From Solimonas sp041659605 (lineage in GTDB: Bacteria > Pseudomonadota > Gammaproteobacteria > Nevskiales > Nevskiaceae), in NCBI GenBank assembly GCA_041659605.1, contig JBAZXW010000016.1:1-64000 (forward strand): a stretch of DNA of 64,000 nt, given 5' to 3'. Made by a program: the position numbers and the translations under genes. Under the pieces are notes generated by a model. The model ran no database searches. It was given only the letters and a program-made list of their open reading frames with translations, and was not told where the DNA came from. Each line of letters opens with the position of its first letter. Positions within the stretch are counted from its first letter, which is position 1. Positions 25,811 to 34,491 of this stretch are shown one piece after another.

Positions 25811-27094
25811 CTAGGCGTTCGACCAGCCCTCGGCATAGAGCTGCTGACACAGCACGCCGAGGCGCATGGTCAGCACGTTGTTTTCGCCGTCCTCGATCAA
25901 TGCGGATCGCGCATCGCGGAACAGCTTTTCGATCGGGTATTCGCGCGAAGTGCCGGCGCCGCCGAACAATTGCAGGGCTTCGCTCGCGACCTTCAAGGCT
26001 TCTTCCGACACCGTGACCTTCCCGGACGCAGTGGCGTAGGGATGACCGGTGGGCGACAGGCGTGCGTAGGCCAGCGAGCGACGCGCGACCGAGCGGCAAA
26101 GCTCGACGCGCCGCATCATGTCGCCGAGACGCCAACGGGTGAGCTGATGGTCGATCAGCAGAGAGCCACCCTGGCGGCGCTCGTGGCAGTACTGGATGGC
26201 CATTTCAAAGGCGGCACGGGCCAGTCCGGTCATGGTCTGGCCCATGTGACACCCGGCGAATGACCATGCCGACGAGTGGTTGCCGTAGTACTCGTCCTGC
26301 AGCGCCACTGCAAAGCGCTTCGGAAGCCTGACGTTGTCGAAGTAGACCTCGCCCTGCGGGAGCGCGCGCTGACCGATCTTGTCCAGCGGCTTGCCCTTGG
26401 AGACGCCGGGCAGGTCCAGCGGGATGATGACCGCCACGCCATGGGGGCGCCCATCGGCGGCAAAGTAGCCATCGCCATAGTCGGCGCCCAGATAGGCCAG
26501 CGCGGTCTGCGCGACAGCGCCGTTCGAGACCCAGGCAGAGCATTGTCCGTTGAGGACGATCTCGTCCTTGCCCACCCTCGCCAGCAAGTTGCCCTTGTTG
26601 CCTTGCGCGCCCGGCGTCCAGTCGCGCTTGATGTCATACATGGTGACGTCGCTGCCCTTGTCGGGGTGCGTGATCATCCAGCAGCCGATCTTGTTGGTGC
26701 AGAGCTCGATGAGCTCCTTGTTGCCCGCCGCCTTCGCCATTTCCAACGGGAAACTTGCAGCGGCCAGCGAGATGGCGAGTCCGGCGTCACCCCAGCCCAT
26801 TTCCTCGCCGATCATGGATTCGATGCGAATCGCCATGTCGGGCGGCAGTTCCGCCAGGACATCGAGGTCCAGGCCGAGCTTGGCCGCTTCGGCAAATACG
26901 CTGTAGTAAGGAGAGCCTGGCGCAATGACCTGTTCAGCTGTCATCTTGTCGAGCTCCTGCCCGATGGGGCGGAGCACGTTCTTGGCAAACTGGTGCACGG
27001 ACTTCTGAATCGCGCTCTCTTCCTCGCTCAGCGGCGTTTCGAATCCCGTCAGGCCGACCGTTGGCAACTTCAACTCGGTTTTCAGCTTGATCAT
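25811..27094 (-). CDS. Acyl-CoA dehydrogenase family protein
   Basis: 427 aa. FAD-dependent acyl-CoA dehydrogenase fold: helical N-terminus (ESAIQKSVHQFAKNVLRPIGQELD), GEEMGWGDAGLAISLAAASFPL and the middle beta-domain with LNGQCSAWVSNGAVAQTAL. The C-terminal helices contain GLARAAFEMAIQYCHERRQGG and LQLFGGAGTSREYPIEKLFRDAR (FAD/dimer region). GAGTSREYPIEKLFRDAR fits the family end, although the usual catalytic-base Glu position is not certain from reading. It is the first gene of the leftward lipid operon, facing the AraC gene across 129 bp, so it probably catalyses alpha,beta-desaturation of the operon's acyl-CoA substrate. Confidence 0.93.
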   Translation of the reverse strand: MIKLKTELKLPTVGLTGFETPLSEEESAIQKSVHQFAKNVLRPIGQELDKMTAEQVIAPGSPYYSVFAEAAKLGLDLDVLAELPPDMAIRIESMIGEEMGWGDAGLAISLAAASFPLEMAKAAGNKELIELCTNKIGCWMITHPDKGSDVTMYDIKRDWTPGAQGNKGNLLARVGKDEIVLNGQCSAWVSNGAVAQTALAYLGADYGDGYFAADGRPHGVAVIIPLDLPGVSKGKPLDKIGQRALPQGEVYFDNVRLPKRFAVALQDEYYGNHSSAWSFAGCHMGQTMTGLARAAFEMAIQYCHERRQGGSLLIDHQLTRWRLGDMMRRVELCRSVARRSLAYARLSPTGHPYATASGKVTVSEEALKVASEALQLFGGAGTSREYPIEKLFRDARSALIEDGENNVLTMRLGVLCQQLYAEGWSNA

Positions 27095-27223
27095 GTCTCG
27101 CTCCGTGCATTGGTTTCTGATGGCGGTACTGCTTGTTCACGGTATTGATTGTGCCGAGACACTTCCCGGGCGCCTTCCACAGGCGTAGCGTTCTTTTTCA
27201 GAATCCGATCATGGGATGCGGGG

Positions 27224-28087
27224 ATGAAATCCTGGCTGCAAGTGCGCAGATATCTCGGTCACAAGCCGATCGTCGAGGGCTTGGTAGGCGGGCCGACGCC
27301 GCTCTACACCGAGCGCTACCACTTCCGGGACATCGAGCGATCGGTCCCCGGAGTGCCGGGCATGGTCCTGCTCACGCAGTTCGGCGGCGCCGCAGTGCAG
27401 GAGGGCGAGGTGGATCACTGGCGCATCAAGTCCTTGCCGACGCGCTCGATGCTCGTGCCGGCCGGGTGCCCGACCCATTGGCACTACAGCGGCGGCGTCG
27501 ACTTTGCCGCGTTCTACTTCCCGGACCATTCGGAGGGCATTACCGAGCGCTTCCGCCTCCTCGCCAAGACTGGACAAGGACCACGTCAATTCAGTGATGC
27601 CCTGGTTGGCGCCGCGGCGCTGGAGATCGTCACCGAGCTGCAGAAGGGCGGCGCGACCGACGAGCCCTTCCTGGTCACGCTGGCGACGGTGATGCTCGGC
27701 CAGACCTATCGCGCCCTGACCACACCCGAAACTGGCGGGATCAGCCCGAACCACTCGCATTTCGCGCGCATACAGGGCGTGCTCAACCACATTCGCGAGA
27801 ATCTCGCGCAAGACCTGTCGGTGCAGAGATTGGCCAATCTGGCGCGCGTCAGCGAGGTGCACTTCCGGCGCGTGTTTCACGACTCGCTCGGCGCGCCGCC
27901 GCACCGCTACATCCTCGCAGCCCGACTCGAGCAGGCGCGCAAGCTGCTGACGATGACGGCGCTACCGATCTCACAGATCGCGCAGGATTGCGGGTTCAGT
28001 AGCCAGAGCCACCTGACGACCAGCTTCAAGGCCGCTCACGCGGCCACGCCCAGGGAATTTCGCGCGCAGATCAAGCGCGAAAGCTGA
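27224..28087 (+). CDS. AraC-family transcriptional regulator
   Basis: 287 aa. A cupin-like N-terminal sensor region (residues 1-170, no recognised ligand) is followed by a C-terminal AraC DNA-binding domain. Its first helix-turn-helix is LSVQRLANLARVSEVHFRRVFHDSLGAPPHRYIL, and the second is LPISQIAQDCGFSSQSHLTTSFKAAHAATPREFR. The ATG at 27224 is chosen as the start of the conserved MKSWLQVRRYLG; a GTG further up (27149) would add 25 residues over the promoter region. It is divergent from the acyl-CoA dehydrogenase, the usual position for an activator of the lipid operon. Confidence 0.9.
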   Translation: MKSWLQVRRYLGHKPIVEGLVGGPTPLYTERYHFRDIERSVPGVPGMVLLTQFGGAAVQEGEVDHWRIKSLPTRSMLVPAGCPTHWHYSGGVDFAAFYFPDHSEGITERFRLLAKTGQGPRQFSDALVGAAALEIVTELQKGGATDEPFLVTLATVMLGQTYRALTTPETGGISPNHSHFARIQGVLNHIRENLAQDLSVQRLANLARVSEVHFRRVFHDSLGAPPHRYILAARLEQARKLLTMTALPISQIAQDCGFSSQSHLTTSFKAAHAATPREFRAQIKRES

Positions 28088-28093
28088 CGCAGC

Positions 28094-28264
28094 GGTATCG
28101 GGCGTCTGCTTTTTCGCTGGTGCTCAAAGTGGACAGTCGGAGACTGAGGCACAGCGGCGCAAGGGCGATACGCGCTGGATCTGGGCGCGCATCACCCCCT
28201 GCTACCCGATGCTCGACGACGAGCGACGCCGTGCCCTCGGCCGCGGTGAATTGCTCGAATCGGG
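28094..28264 (+). pseudogene. Possible remnant reading frame, unidentified
   Basis: Between the AraC gene and the DUF167 gene, an open frame with no good start reads QSETEAQRRKGDTRWIWARI and then TPCYPMLDDERRRALGRGEL before a TGA. It has protein-like composition but no start codon or ribosome site, and it overlaps the 3' end of the DUF167 gene. It could be the decayed tail of a lost gene. I cannot name the family. Confidence 0.2.
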
Positions 28265-28615
28265 CGCCTGTTGACTCAACTGCTTGCCAATGACCGACGG
28301 CAGTTTCTGCGGTGACCGGATGCGCAGTTGCTTGTTCACGTTGAACCTGCCGAAGACGACTTCGATGTCGCTCACCGCGACTCCGAATCGACCGGCCAGG
28401 AAGCGAACCATGTGATCGGTCGCCCGGCCGCGCATCGGCGCCTCGGTGACACTGACGTTCAGTTGGTGCCCGCTCACCTTGCCGATGGCATCCCGTCCGG
28501 CACTCGGCTTGCCGAGGATGTTCAGAATCAGCGTGTCGCCTTCCCAGGCGTAGAAACAGCCGATATCGGAATCTTTGCGCCCGCCGCCGGGCGCAGCTCG
28601 CGTGGACCTCCTCAT
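28202..28615 (-). CDS. DUF167 (YggU-like) family protein
   Basis: 137 aa. Residues 20-110 fit DUF167/UPF0235: CFYAWEGDTLILNILGKPSA, HQLNVSVTEAPMRGRATDHM, VRFLAGRFGVAVSDIEVVFG and NVNKQLRI, corresponding to the family's P-x-G-K-A-N...LA...V...G...K pattern, with RGRATDHM replacing GKAN. The family is small and cytoplasmic, of unknown function. The ATG at 28615 has GGAGG about 5 bp upstream. The last 25 residues are Arg/Ser-rich and not conserved, suggesting the 3' end was altered, possibly when the neighbouring DNA was rearranged. Confidence 0.7.
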   Translation of the reverse strand: MRRSTRAAPGGGRKDSDIGCFYAWEGDTLILNILGKPSAGRDAIGKVSGHQLNVSVTEAPMRGRATDHMVRFLAGRFGVAVSDIEVVFGRFNVNKQLRIRSPQKLPSVIGKQLSQQAPDSSNSPRPRARRRSSSSIG

Positions 28616-28806
28616 CTTTCCTCCGTGCCGCCCGCCTCACACCGCGCCCTGGCGCCGCCCGGCTGCAGAGCCCCGTCACGCACGGTGTATTCGGACTTGG
28701 CCTCTATGTCGCCGGCTGGGCGACCAGGTTTATGTACATGCCCTGACGCAATCGCTACCCGGGCGGGAGCCTCATGCTCGTCCCATCCGGACGATGCACT
28801 GGTCTA

Positions 28807-28822
28807 TAGCACACTTGTGCTA
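28807..28822. promoter_or_regulatory. Palindromic operator upstream of the toxin-antitoxin genes
   Basis: TAGCACA-CT-TGTGCTA, a perfect 7-bp inverted repeat, ends 12 bp before the antitoxin ATG and is followed by CAGTCC. Its position over the likely promoter fits autorepression by the ribbon-helix-helix antitoxin, and 'TGTGCTA' dyads are common in front of small TA operons. Confidence 0.6.
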
Positions 28823-28834
28823 CAGTCCCAAGCC

Positions 28835-29134
28835 ATGAGCACCGCAATCAAGACCACCTCGCTGCGCATCAAGCCGGAACTCCATGCCCAGGTGCGCAAG
28901 CTTGCGCAAGCCGAGGGCACGAGCCCTCACAACTTCATGCTCGCCGCGATCGAAGAGAAGGCGCGAAACGCCGAGCTGCAGCAAGCGCTTCACGCCGATG
29001 CCGATGTCCGAATGCGGCGGATGGCCGCCTCCGGCCAGGGACTCGACTGGTCCGCGATGAAGAGGTATCTGGAAGCCCGCGCAAAGGGCCGCAAGGCACG
29101 ACCGCCGGCTTCCCGGAAGATCGCGGACATCTGA
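28835..29134 (+). CDS. Ribbon-helix-helix antitoxin
   Basis: 99 aa. The N-terminus KTTSLRIKPELHAQVRKLAQ with EGTSPHNFMLAAIEEKARN is a ribbon-helix-helix DNA-binding domain, the autorepressing antitoxin half of a type II system. The C-terminal tail (MKRYLEARAKGRKARPPASRKI) is basic and would bind the toxin. The ATG at 28835 is the only start beyond the palindromic operator. The stop TGA shares one base with the toxin ATG (TGATG at 29132-29136), the standard coupling. Confidence 0.85.
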   Translation: MSTAIKTTSLRIKPELHAQVRKLAQAEGTSPHNFMLAAIEEKARNAELQQALHADADVRMRRMAASGQGLDWSAMKRYLEARAKGRKARPPASRKIADI

Positions 29135-29433
29135 TGTCGAAGATCGTTCTCGCACCGGAAACGGTGGACGACTTCGAACGGATCCTGTCCCACCTGCTGT
29201 CCACCGAGGCGAGCGACCCACCTGCGAGAATCGCCGAGATTGTCCGCGCGATCGACGTCCTGGCCGACAATCCTCTGATCGGCAGACCAATCGACAACGC
29301 GAAGCGCGAGCTGATCATCGGCAAAGGCGCGCGCGGGTATGTCGCGCTGTATTTCTACGATGCGTTGCTCGACATCGTTTTCGTCACCGCGATCCGCAGC
29401 CAAAAGGAAGCGGGCTACCCGGCGCGGTACTGA
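29134..29433 (+). CDS. RelE/ParE-family toxin
   Basis: 99 aa. The plasmid stabilisation/ParE fold is visible: LAPETVDDFERILSHLLSTE at the N-terminus, RAIDVLADNPLIGRPIDN, ELIIGKGARGYVALYFYD and IVFVTAIRSQKEAGY, with the usual small basic C-terminus. ParE-type toxins poison gyrase and RelE types cleave mRNA; sequence alone does not separate the two here. It overlaps the antitoxin by one base and lies just before the 3' end of the convergent RND gene (20 bp gap). Confidence 0.85.
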   Translation: MSKIVLAPETVDDFERILSHLLSTEASDPPARIAEIVRAIDVLADNPLIGRPIDNAKRELIIGKGARGYVALYFYDALLDIVFVTAIRSQKEAGYPARY

Positions 29434-29453
29434 CCGCGCCCCAAACCGCGCAG

Positions 29454-32400
29454 TCACGTAGCGCTCTTGTATCGATACGCGTAGTACACGACCGGAATCA
29501 CAAATAGCGTCAGCAGCGTCGACACGAAGATGCCGAAGATCAGCGAGATCGCGAGACCGCCGAAGATCGGGTCGTCGAGGATGAACAGCGCGCCGAGCAT
29601 CGCGGCGAGGCCAGTCAGGACGATTGGGCGCGCGCGGATCGCACCGGCCCGAATCACTGCTTCCTGCAGCGGCCGACCATCGGCGATTTCCTGCTCGATG
29701 AAGTCGACGAGCAGAATCGAGTTGCGCACGATGATGCCGGCGAGCGCGATCATGCCGATCATCGAGGTCGCGGTGAACTGCTGACCGAGCAGCGCATGCC
29801 CCGGCAGGATGCCGATCAGCGTCAGCGGGATCGGCGCCATGATGATCAGCGGCACCGAATACGAGCGGAACTGCGCGACGACCAGTAGGTAGATCAGCAC
29901 CAGGCCCACCGCGTAGGCGGCGCCCATGTCGCGGAAGGTCTCGTAGGTGATCTGCCACTCCCCGTCCCACTTCAGGCTCCAGTTCACTGGCAGTTCAGGC
30001 TGCCGGGTCAGGAAGGTGTCGAGCGGGCGGCCCTCGATTGGTGTGTCGCCGAGCGTGGACGCGATCGCGGCCATGCCGTACAGCGGCGAATCGAGATCGC
30101 CGGCCATGTCTCCGGTCACCATCACCACTGGCAGCAGGTCCTTGTGATAGATCGTCGTCTCGCGCGTCGCAGGCACGAAGCTCGCGATCTCCGAGATCGG
30201 CACGAGGCGTCCGGACGCGGCGCGCACGCGCATGCCCTTGAGCGTGTCGACGCTGGCCTTGTCGCCGGGCGACAGTTCGAGACGCACCGGCACCGGATAG
30301 CGGCTGTTGTCGTCGTGCAGGTAGGAGACGTCGGCGCCGCGCAACACCGTCGCGAGCGCCTCGGCGACTACGGTCTGCGCGACGCCCAGCTTGGCCGCGC
30401 GCGCGCGGTCGACCGCGACGATCCACTTGTCCTGCGGCGCCTCCAGCGTGTCGTCGACATCGACGATATCCGGCGTCGCCTCGAACACCGCGCGCACCTG
30501 GCGTGCTACCTCGGTCTGGCGTGCGTGGTCGAGGCCGTAGATCTCGGCGACCAGCGGCGAAATCACCGGCGGGCCCGGCGGCACCTCGACGACCTTGACG
30601 TTGGCGTTGAACGGCTTGCCGATCGCCTGTAGCGGCGCGCGCACCGAAGCTGCGATCTCGTGCGACTTGCGATCGCGCGCGTGCTTGTCCTTCAGCGTGA
30701 CCTGGATGTCGCCCTGGTGCGGTTCGCCGCGCAGGTAGTACTGGCGCACGAGACCGTTGAAGTTGATCGGGCTCGCGGCGCCGGCATAGCTCTGCCAGTG
30801 CAGCACCTCGGGCACGGCATCGAGCTCGCGGCCGAGCGCGTCGAGCACCGCCTGCGTCTGCTCCAGCGTCGTACCCTCCGGCATGTCGACGATGACCTGG
30901 AACTCCGACTTGTTGTCGAACGGCAGCATCTTGAGCACGACGAGCTTGACGACTGCGAGCCCCATCGACGCCGCGATCAGCGCGAGAATCGTCAGCAGCA
31001 GCCGCACGCGCAGGCGCCGTCCCTGCTCACGGTTGAGAAACGGCGTCATGCGCGTGCGGAACAGCCGGTGCAGCCAGTCGTCTGCGGGCTCGCCGGCGTG
31101 GTCGCCGCCGTGTGCATGCGCCTGCTTGAGAAAGACGCGGCGATACAGCCAGGGCGTGAACACAAACGCGACCGCGAGCGAGATCACCATGCCCATGCTG
31201 GCGTTGATCGGGATCGGTGCCATGTACGGCCCCATCAGGCCGGAGACGAAGGCCATCGGCAGCAACGCGGCGATCACCGTGAAGGTCGCCAGGATCGTCG
31301 GTCCGCCAACCTCGTCGACCGCCGCCGGAATCGCCTCGGTCAGCGATTTTCCACCCATCTGCATATGACGGTGAATGTTCTCGACGACCACGATCGCGTC
31401 GTCGACGAGAATGCCGATCGAGAAGATCAGCGCGAACAGTGATACGCGATTGAGCGTGAAGCCCCAGGCCCAGGACGCGAACAGGGTAATCAGCAGCGTC
31501 ACGATCACCGCGGCGCCGACGACAACGGCGCCGCGCCAGCCGAGCGCGAGCAGCACCAGCAGCACGACCGCGGAGGTCGCGAAGATCAGCTTCTTGATCA
31601 GCGTCTGCGCCTTGTCGTTCGCGGTTTCGCCGTAATTGCGCGTCACGGTCACCTGTACCGCGTCCGGGATCGTCACGCCGCGCAGCGCCGCGACGCGCGC
31701 GACGACCTGGTCGGCGACATTGACGGCGTTGGTACCCGGTTTCTTCGAGATCGCGATGGTGACCGCCGGGTACTGCCCCGCTGCGCCGAGGCCGGCAGAC
31801 GCGCCGGCCGGCGCGACGCCCATGCGCACATAGCGCTCCGGCTGGTCCGGGCCGATGCGGACATCGGCGACGTCGCGCAGATACACCGGCGCGCCGGCCC
31901 GCATGCCGACGACGAGGTCGGCGACGTCCTGCGGCCGCGACAGGAAGTTTCCGGCCTGCACGAGGATGTCGCGGTTGTCGGCGGTGGTGCGGCCGGCGTC
32001 GCGCGAATCGTTCGCGCTCGCGAGCGCGCGGCCGAGAACATCGATGTCGAGTTCGTAGCCGGCGAGTTTCTGCGGGTCGAGCAGTACGTGCACGACCCGG
32101 TCGGGCGCACCGAGCGTCTCGATGTCGCGCGTGCCGGGCACGCGCTGCAATTCGGTTTCGAGCGCGTGGGCGACGCGCGCCAGTTCGTGCGCCACAAGCG
32201 CCGGGTCCTCGCTCCACAAGGTCAGCGCGACGATCGGCACGTCGTCGATGCCCTTGGGCTTGATCAGCGGCTGGCCGACGCCGAGGTTCGGCGGCAGCCA
32301 GTCCTGGTTCGAGTACAGCGCGTTGTACAGGCGCACGATCGCCGCCTGCCGCGGCTCACCGACCTCGAACTGCACAGTCAGCGCGCTCATGCCCGGACGC

Positions 32401-32687
32401 GACGCCGAGTAGATGTGCTCGACGCCTTCGATCTCGGAGAGAATCTGCTCGGCACGCGACGACACCAGCGTCTCGACTTCCTTCGCGGTCGCGCCCGGAA
32501 ACGGGACGAAGACGTTGGCGAAGGTGACGTCGATCTGCGGCTCCTCCTCGCGCGGCGTCACCAGCACGGCGAACAGCCCGATCAGCACGCCCACCAGGGC
32601 CAGCAGCGGCGTGATCTCGGTGGTGAGGAACTGGCGCGCGATACGCCCCGAGACGCCAAGCGCGCCTCTGTCGATCGGCGCGCTCAT
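29454..32687 (-). CDS. RND efflux transporter permease
   Basis: 1077 aa inner-membrane pump, 12 membrane helices in two halves with large periplasmic domains. The first helix is ITPLLALVGVLIGLFAVLV. The TM4 proton-relay pair Asp-Asp is in FSIGILVDDAIVVVENIHRH. The TM10-11 block carries MIGMIALAGIIVRNSILLVDFIEQEIADG and LTGLAAMLGALFILDDPIFGGLAISLIFGI. The length and the ENIHRH motif fit the hydrophobe/amphiphile or general RND class more than CusA-type metal pumps; no His/Met metal site was noticed. It is the last gene of the BigR-type-led operon and overlaps the adaptor gene by 4 bp. There is no outer-membrane channel gene nearby, so a shared TolC-like protein is needed. Confidence 0.93.
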   Translation of the reverse strand: MSAPIDRGALGVSGRIARQFLTTEITPLLALVGVLIGLFAVLVTPREEEPQIDVTFANVFVPFPGATAKEVETLVSSRAEQILSEIEGVEHIYSASRPGMSALTVQFEVGEPRQAAIVRLYNALYSNQDWLPPNLGVGQPLIKPKGIDDVPIVALTLWSEDPALVAHELARVAHALETELQRVPGTRDIETLGAPDRVVHVLLDPQKLAGYELDIDVLGRALASANDSRDAGRTTADNRDILVQAGNFLSRPQDVADLVVGMRAGAPVYLRDVADVRIGPDQPERYVRMGVAPAGASAGLGAAGQYPAVTIAISKKPGTNAVNVADQVVARVAALRGVTIPDAVQVTVTRNYGETANDKAQTLIKKLIFATSAVVLLVLLALGWRGAVVVGAAVIVTLLITLFASWAWGFTLNRVSLFALIFSIGILVDDAIVVVENIHRHMQMGGKSLTEAIPAAVDEVGGPTILATFTVIAALLPMAFVSGLMGPYMAPIPINASMGMVISLAVAFVFTPWLYRRVFLKQAHAHGGDHAGEPADDWLHRLFRTRMTPFLNREQGRRLRVRLLLTILALIAASMGLAVVKLVVLKMLPFDNKSEFQVIVDMPEGTTLEQTQAVLDALGRELDAVPEVLHWQSYAGAASPINFNGLVRQYYLRGEPHQGDIQVTLKDKHARDRKSHEIAASVRAPLQAIGKPFNANVKVVEVPPGPPVISPLVAEIYGLDHARQTEVARQVRAVFEATPDIVDVDDTLEAPQDKWIVAVDRARAAKLGVAQTVVAEALATVLRGADVSYLHDDNSRYPVPVRLELSPGDKASVDTLKGMRVRAASGRLVPISEIASFVPATRETTIYHKDLLPVVMVTGDMAGDLDSPLYGMAAIASTLGDTPIEGRPLDTFLTRQPELPVNWSLKWDGEWQITYETFRDMGAAYAVGLVLIYLLVVAQFRSYSVPLIIMAPIPLTLIGILPGHALLGQQFTATSMIGMIALAGIIVRNSILLVDFIEQEIADGRPLQEAVIRAGAIRARPIVLTGLAAMLGALFILDDPIFGGLAISLIFGIFVSTLLTLFVIPVVYYAYRYKSAT

Positions 32688-33763
32688 GCGCTCGCCTTGA
32701 TCCGCTGTGCCGCCGCGACCGCATCGAGCGCGACGCGATCGCCGGCGCTCAGCCCGGACAGCACCGGGTAACGGCCGTCGGCGGCCGCGGTGCCGACCGA
32801 CACATAGCGCAGCGCCGGGCGGTTCTGCTCATCGACGACGTAGACCGCGGTCAGCTCGCTGCGCCGCACCAGCGCCGACGCCGGCACCAGCAGCACGCTG
32901 CGCTCGTCGCGCTCGAACGCCACTTTCACGAGGGTTCCGGGGTACACGATGGATTGGGCGGTCTGCGGTGAACCGTACTTGCCCACGGGTAGCGTGACGA
33001 GCACGCGGAAGGTATGCGTCTGCGGATCGGCCGCCGGCGGGATACGCAGCTGCGTCGCCGCGACGCTGCTGCCGTCCGGCAGGATCACGCGCGCCTGCTT
33101 GCGCGCGTACACGGCGCCGATCGACTGCTGCGGCACGTCGACGACGGCGCGCAGGTGTTCCAGAGACAGGCCGGTCATCAAGGGCTTGCCCACTGTGGCC
33201 GTCTCACCGACCTCGATGTGGCGTGACACGACGATGCCCGCGAAGGGCGCGCGCACAACGGTGTAGTCGGCCTGCTCGCCCGCCTCGCGCCCCGATGCGC
33301 GCGCCGCCTCCAGCTGCGCCTGGGCCGACTTCAGCGCCGCCGTCGACTTGTCGAGCGCGGACTTGGACAGCACGTCGCGCGCCGCCAGGTCGCGAACACG
33401 CTCGAAGTCGGCCTTGGCGTCGACCAGGCGCGCCTCGGCCGCACGCACGGCCGCCTGCGCGGTGGCCGCGCGCGCCTGCTGCTCGGTTGCGCGGAAGCGC
33501 ACGACGACGTCGCCTTTCTCGACGTAGTCGCCGACGTCGAACAGGATTTCCTCGACGCGCGCACTGGTCTGCGCAGCGATCGTCGACTGAAAAACGGCTT
33601 CCAATGCGGCATCGAACAGCACTTCGTCCGGCACCGCCTGCGGACCGACGACGACGGTTTCGATCGCGGGCCCGGGCGCGGCGATGGACGTAGCCGGCTC
33701 TTCGGAACCGCAGGCACCCAGCAGCAGCGCCAAGGCCGACAGGGAGGCAACGCGCAGTTTCAT
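32684..33763 (-). CDS. RND efflux periplasmic adaptor (membrane fusion lipoprotein)
   Basis: 359 aa. The signal peptide ends in a good lipobox (LALLLGAC, Cys18), so it is a periplasmic lipoprotein. A barrel-sandwich/lipoyl region (ISARVEEILFDVGDYVEKGDVVVRF-like: QTSARVEEILFDVGDYVEKG) and a coiled-coil hairpin (RAAEARLVDAKADFERVRDL, SALDKSTAALKSAQAQLEAA) are followed by VRAPFAGIVVSRHIEVGETA and a C-terminal beta-barrel. This is the classic MFP that joins the RND pump to an outer channel. It overlaps the pump gene by 4 bp and starts 1 bp after the DUF2892 gene. Confidence 0.93.
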   Translation of the reverse strand: MKLRVASLSALALLLGACGSEEPATSIAAPGPAIETVVVGPQAVPDEVLFDAALEAVFQSTIAAQTSARVEEILFDVGDYVEKGDVVVRFRATEQQARAATAQAAVRAAEARLVDAKADFERVRDLAARDVLSKSALDKSTAALKSAQAQLEAARASGREAGEQADYTVVRAPFAGIVVSRHIEVGETATVGKPLMTGLSLEHLRAVVDVPQQSIGAVYARKQARVILPDGSSVAATQLRIPPAADPQTHTFRVLVTLPVGKYGSPQTAQSIVYPGTLVKVAFERDERSVLLVPASALVRRSELTAVYVVDEQNRPALRYVSVGTAAADGRYPVLSGLSAGDRVALDAVAAAQRIKASA

Positions 33764-33764
33764 G

Positions 33765-33989
33765 TCAGACCTTGCGCGCCGCGTAGAAGGCGGCGCCGGT
33801 GGGCGCGCCCAGCTTTGACAGAATCATCGCCAGCGGGCAGAAGCCCGTGAACGAGGCCTGCAGCATGTTGGCGCCGACGAAGGCGGTGAACCACAGCCAG
33901 TACGGACTGTGCAGCTGCGCCAGGGCGAGCGACAGCAGCACGAAGACGCCGGCGATGCGGAACACAAGTTTGTCGATATTGGTCGTCAT
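33765..33989 (-). CDS. DUF2892 small membrane protein
   Basis: 74 aa with two membrane segments, IAGVFVLLSLALAQL and WFTAFVGANMLQASFTG. The start TNIDKLVFRIAGVFVLLSL and the FCPLAMILSKLG ending match DUF2892, found as a stand-alone protein or fused to rhodaneses (the YgaP membrane tail) in sulfur and sulfide gene sets. The Cys in GFCPL is conserved. It lies between the DUF442 gene (17 bp) and the adaptor gene (1 bp), so it belongs to the same transcript. Confidence 0.9.
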   Translation of the reverse strand: MTTNIDKLVFRIAGVFVLLSLALAQLHSPYWLWFTAFVGANMLQASFTGFCPLAMILSKLGAPTGAAFYAARKV

Positions 33990-34006
33990 GGTTTGCTCGA
34001 TGGGTA

Positions 34007-34450
34007 TTACGCGGCCAGGATCTGGCGCACGGCCATTTCCGACCCCTTGAGTCCGTGGGCGCGGCCGTCGGTAATCGCCTGCTCGACCGGAACGCCGTCG
34101 ATGTAGTGCGCCTTGAGCGCGAACAGGGCGCCGACGCGGTTGCCGCTGGCGCAGTGCACGAGAACGCCGCCTTCGCCGTTCGCGAGCGCGTCGGCGAGTC
34201 GCTGCGCGTTGGCGCGCGTCAGGTCGGCCGGCCCGGCCACCGGGATGTTCACGTAGTCCATGCCGAGCTGTTGGACGTAGGCCGCTTCGTCATAGCCCGG
34301 ATCTTCCGCGAGCGGGCACAGGTTGATGACCTTGCGCACGCCCTTGTTCTTGGCCTCCTGAAGATCGCCCTGCCGCGGGCGACCGCCGGTGCACAGGCCT
34401 TCGCCGGGCGTGCAGCAATTGGGGATGTCGAGCCAGATCTTGCCAGTCAT
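34007..34450 (-). CDS. DUF442/TIGR01244 phosphatase-like sulfur protein
   Basis: 147 aa. It has the dual-specificity-phosphatase-like active-site loop VLVHCASGNRVGALFALK (Cys100, Arg104: H-C-x-x-G-x-R), with GLCTGGRPRQGDLQEAKNKGVRKVINLC at the N-terminus. TIGR01244/DUF442 proteins occur fused to or beside persulfide dioxygenases and rhodaneses, and probably act as sulfurtransferases or persulfide-handling enzymes rather than protein phosphatases; that functional statement is from family knowledge. It starts 41 bp after the regulator gene. N-terminal CCTPGEGLC provides further cysteines. Confidence 0.9.
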   Translation of the reverse strand: MTGKIWLDIPNCCTPGEGLCTGGRPRQGDLQEAKNKGVRKVINLCPLAEDPGYDEAAYVQQLGMDYVNIPVAGPADLTRANAQRLADALANGEGGVLVHCASGNRVGALFALKAHYIDGVPVEQAITDGRAHGLKGSEMAVRQILAA

Positions 34451-34491
34451 GTGTTGCTCCGGATGTCAGTAGGAATGTGTCAGTCAGTTCG

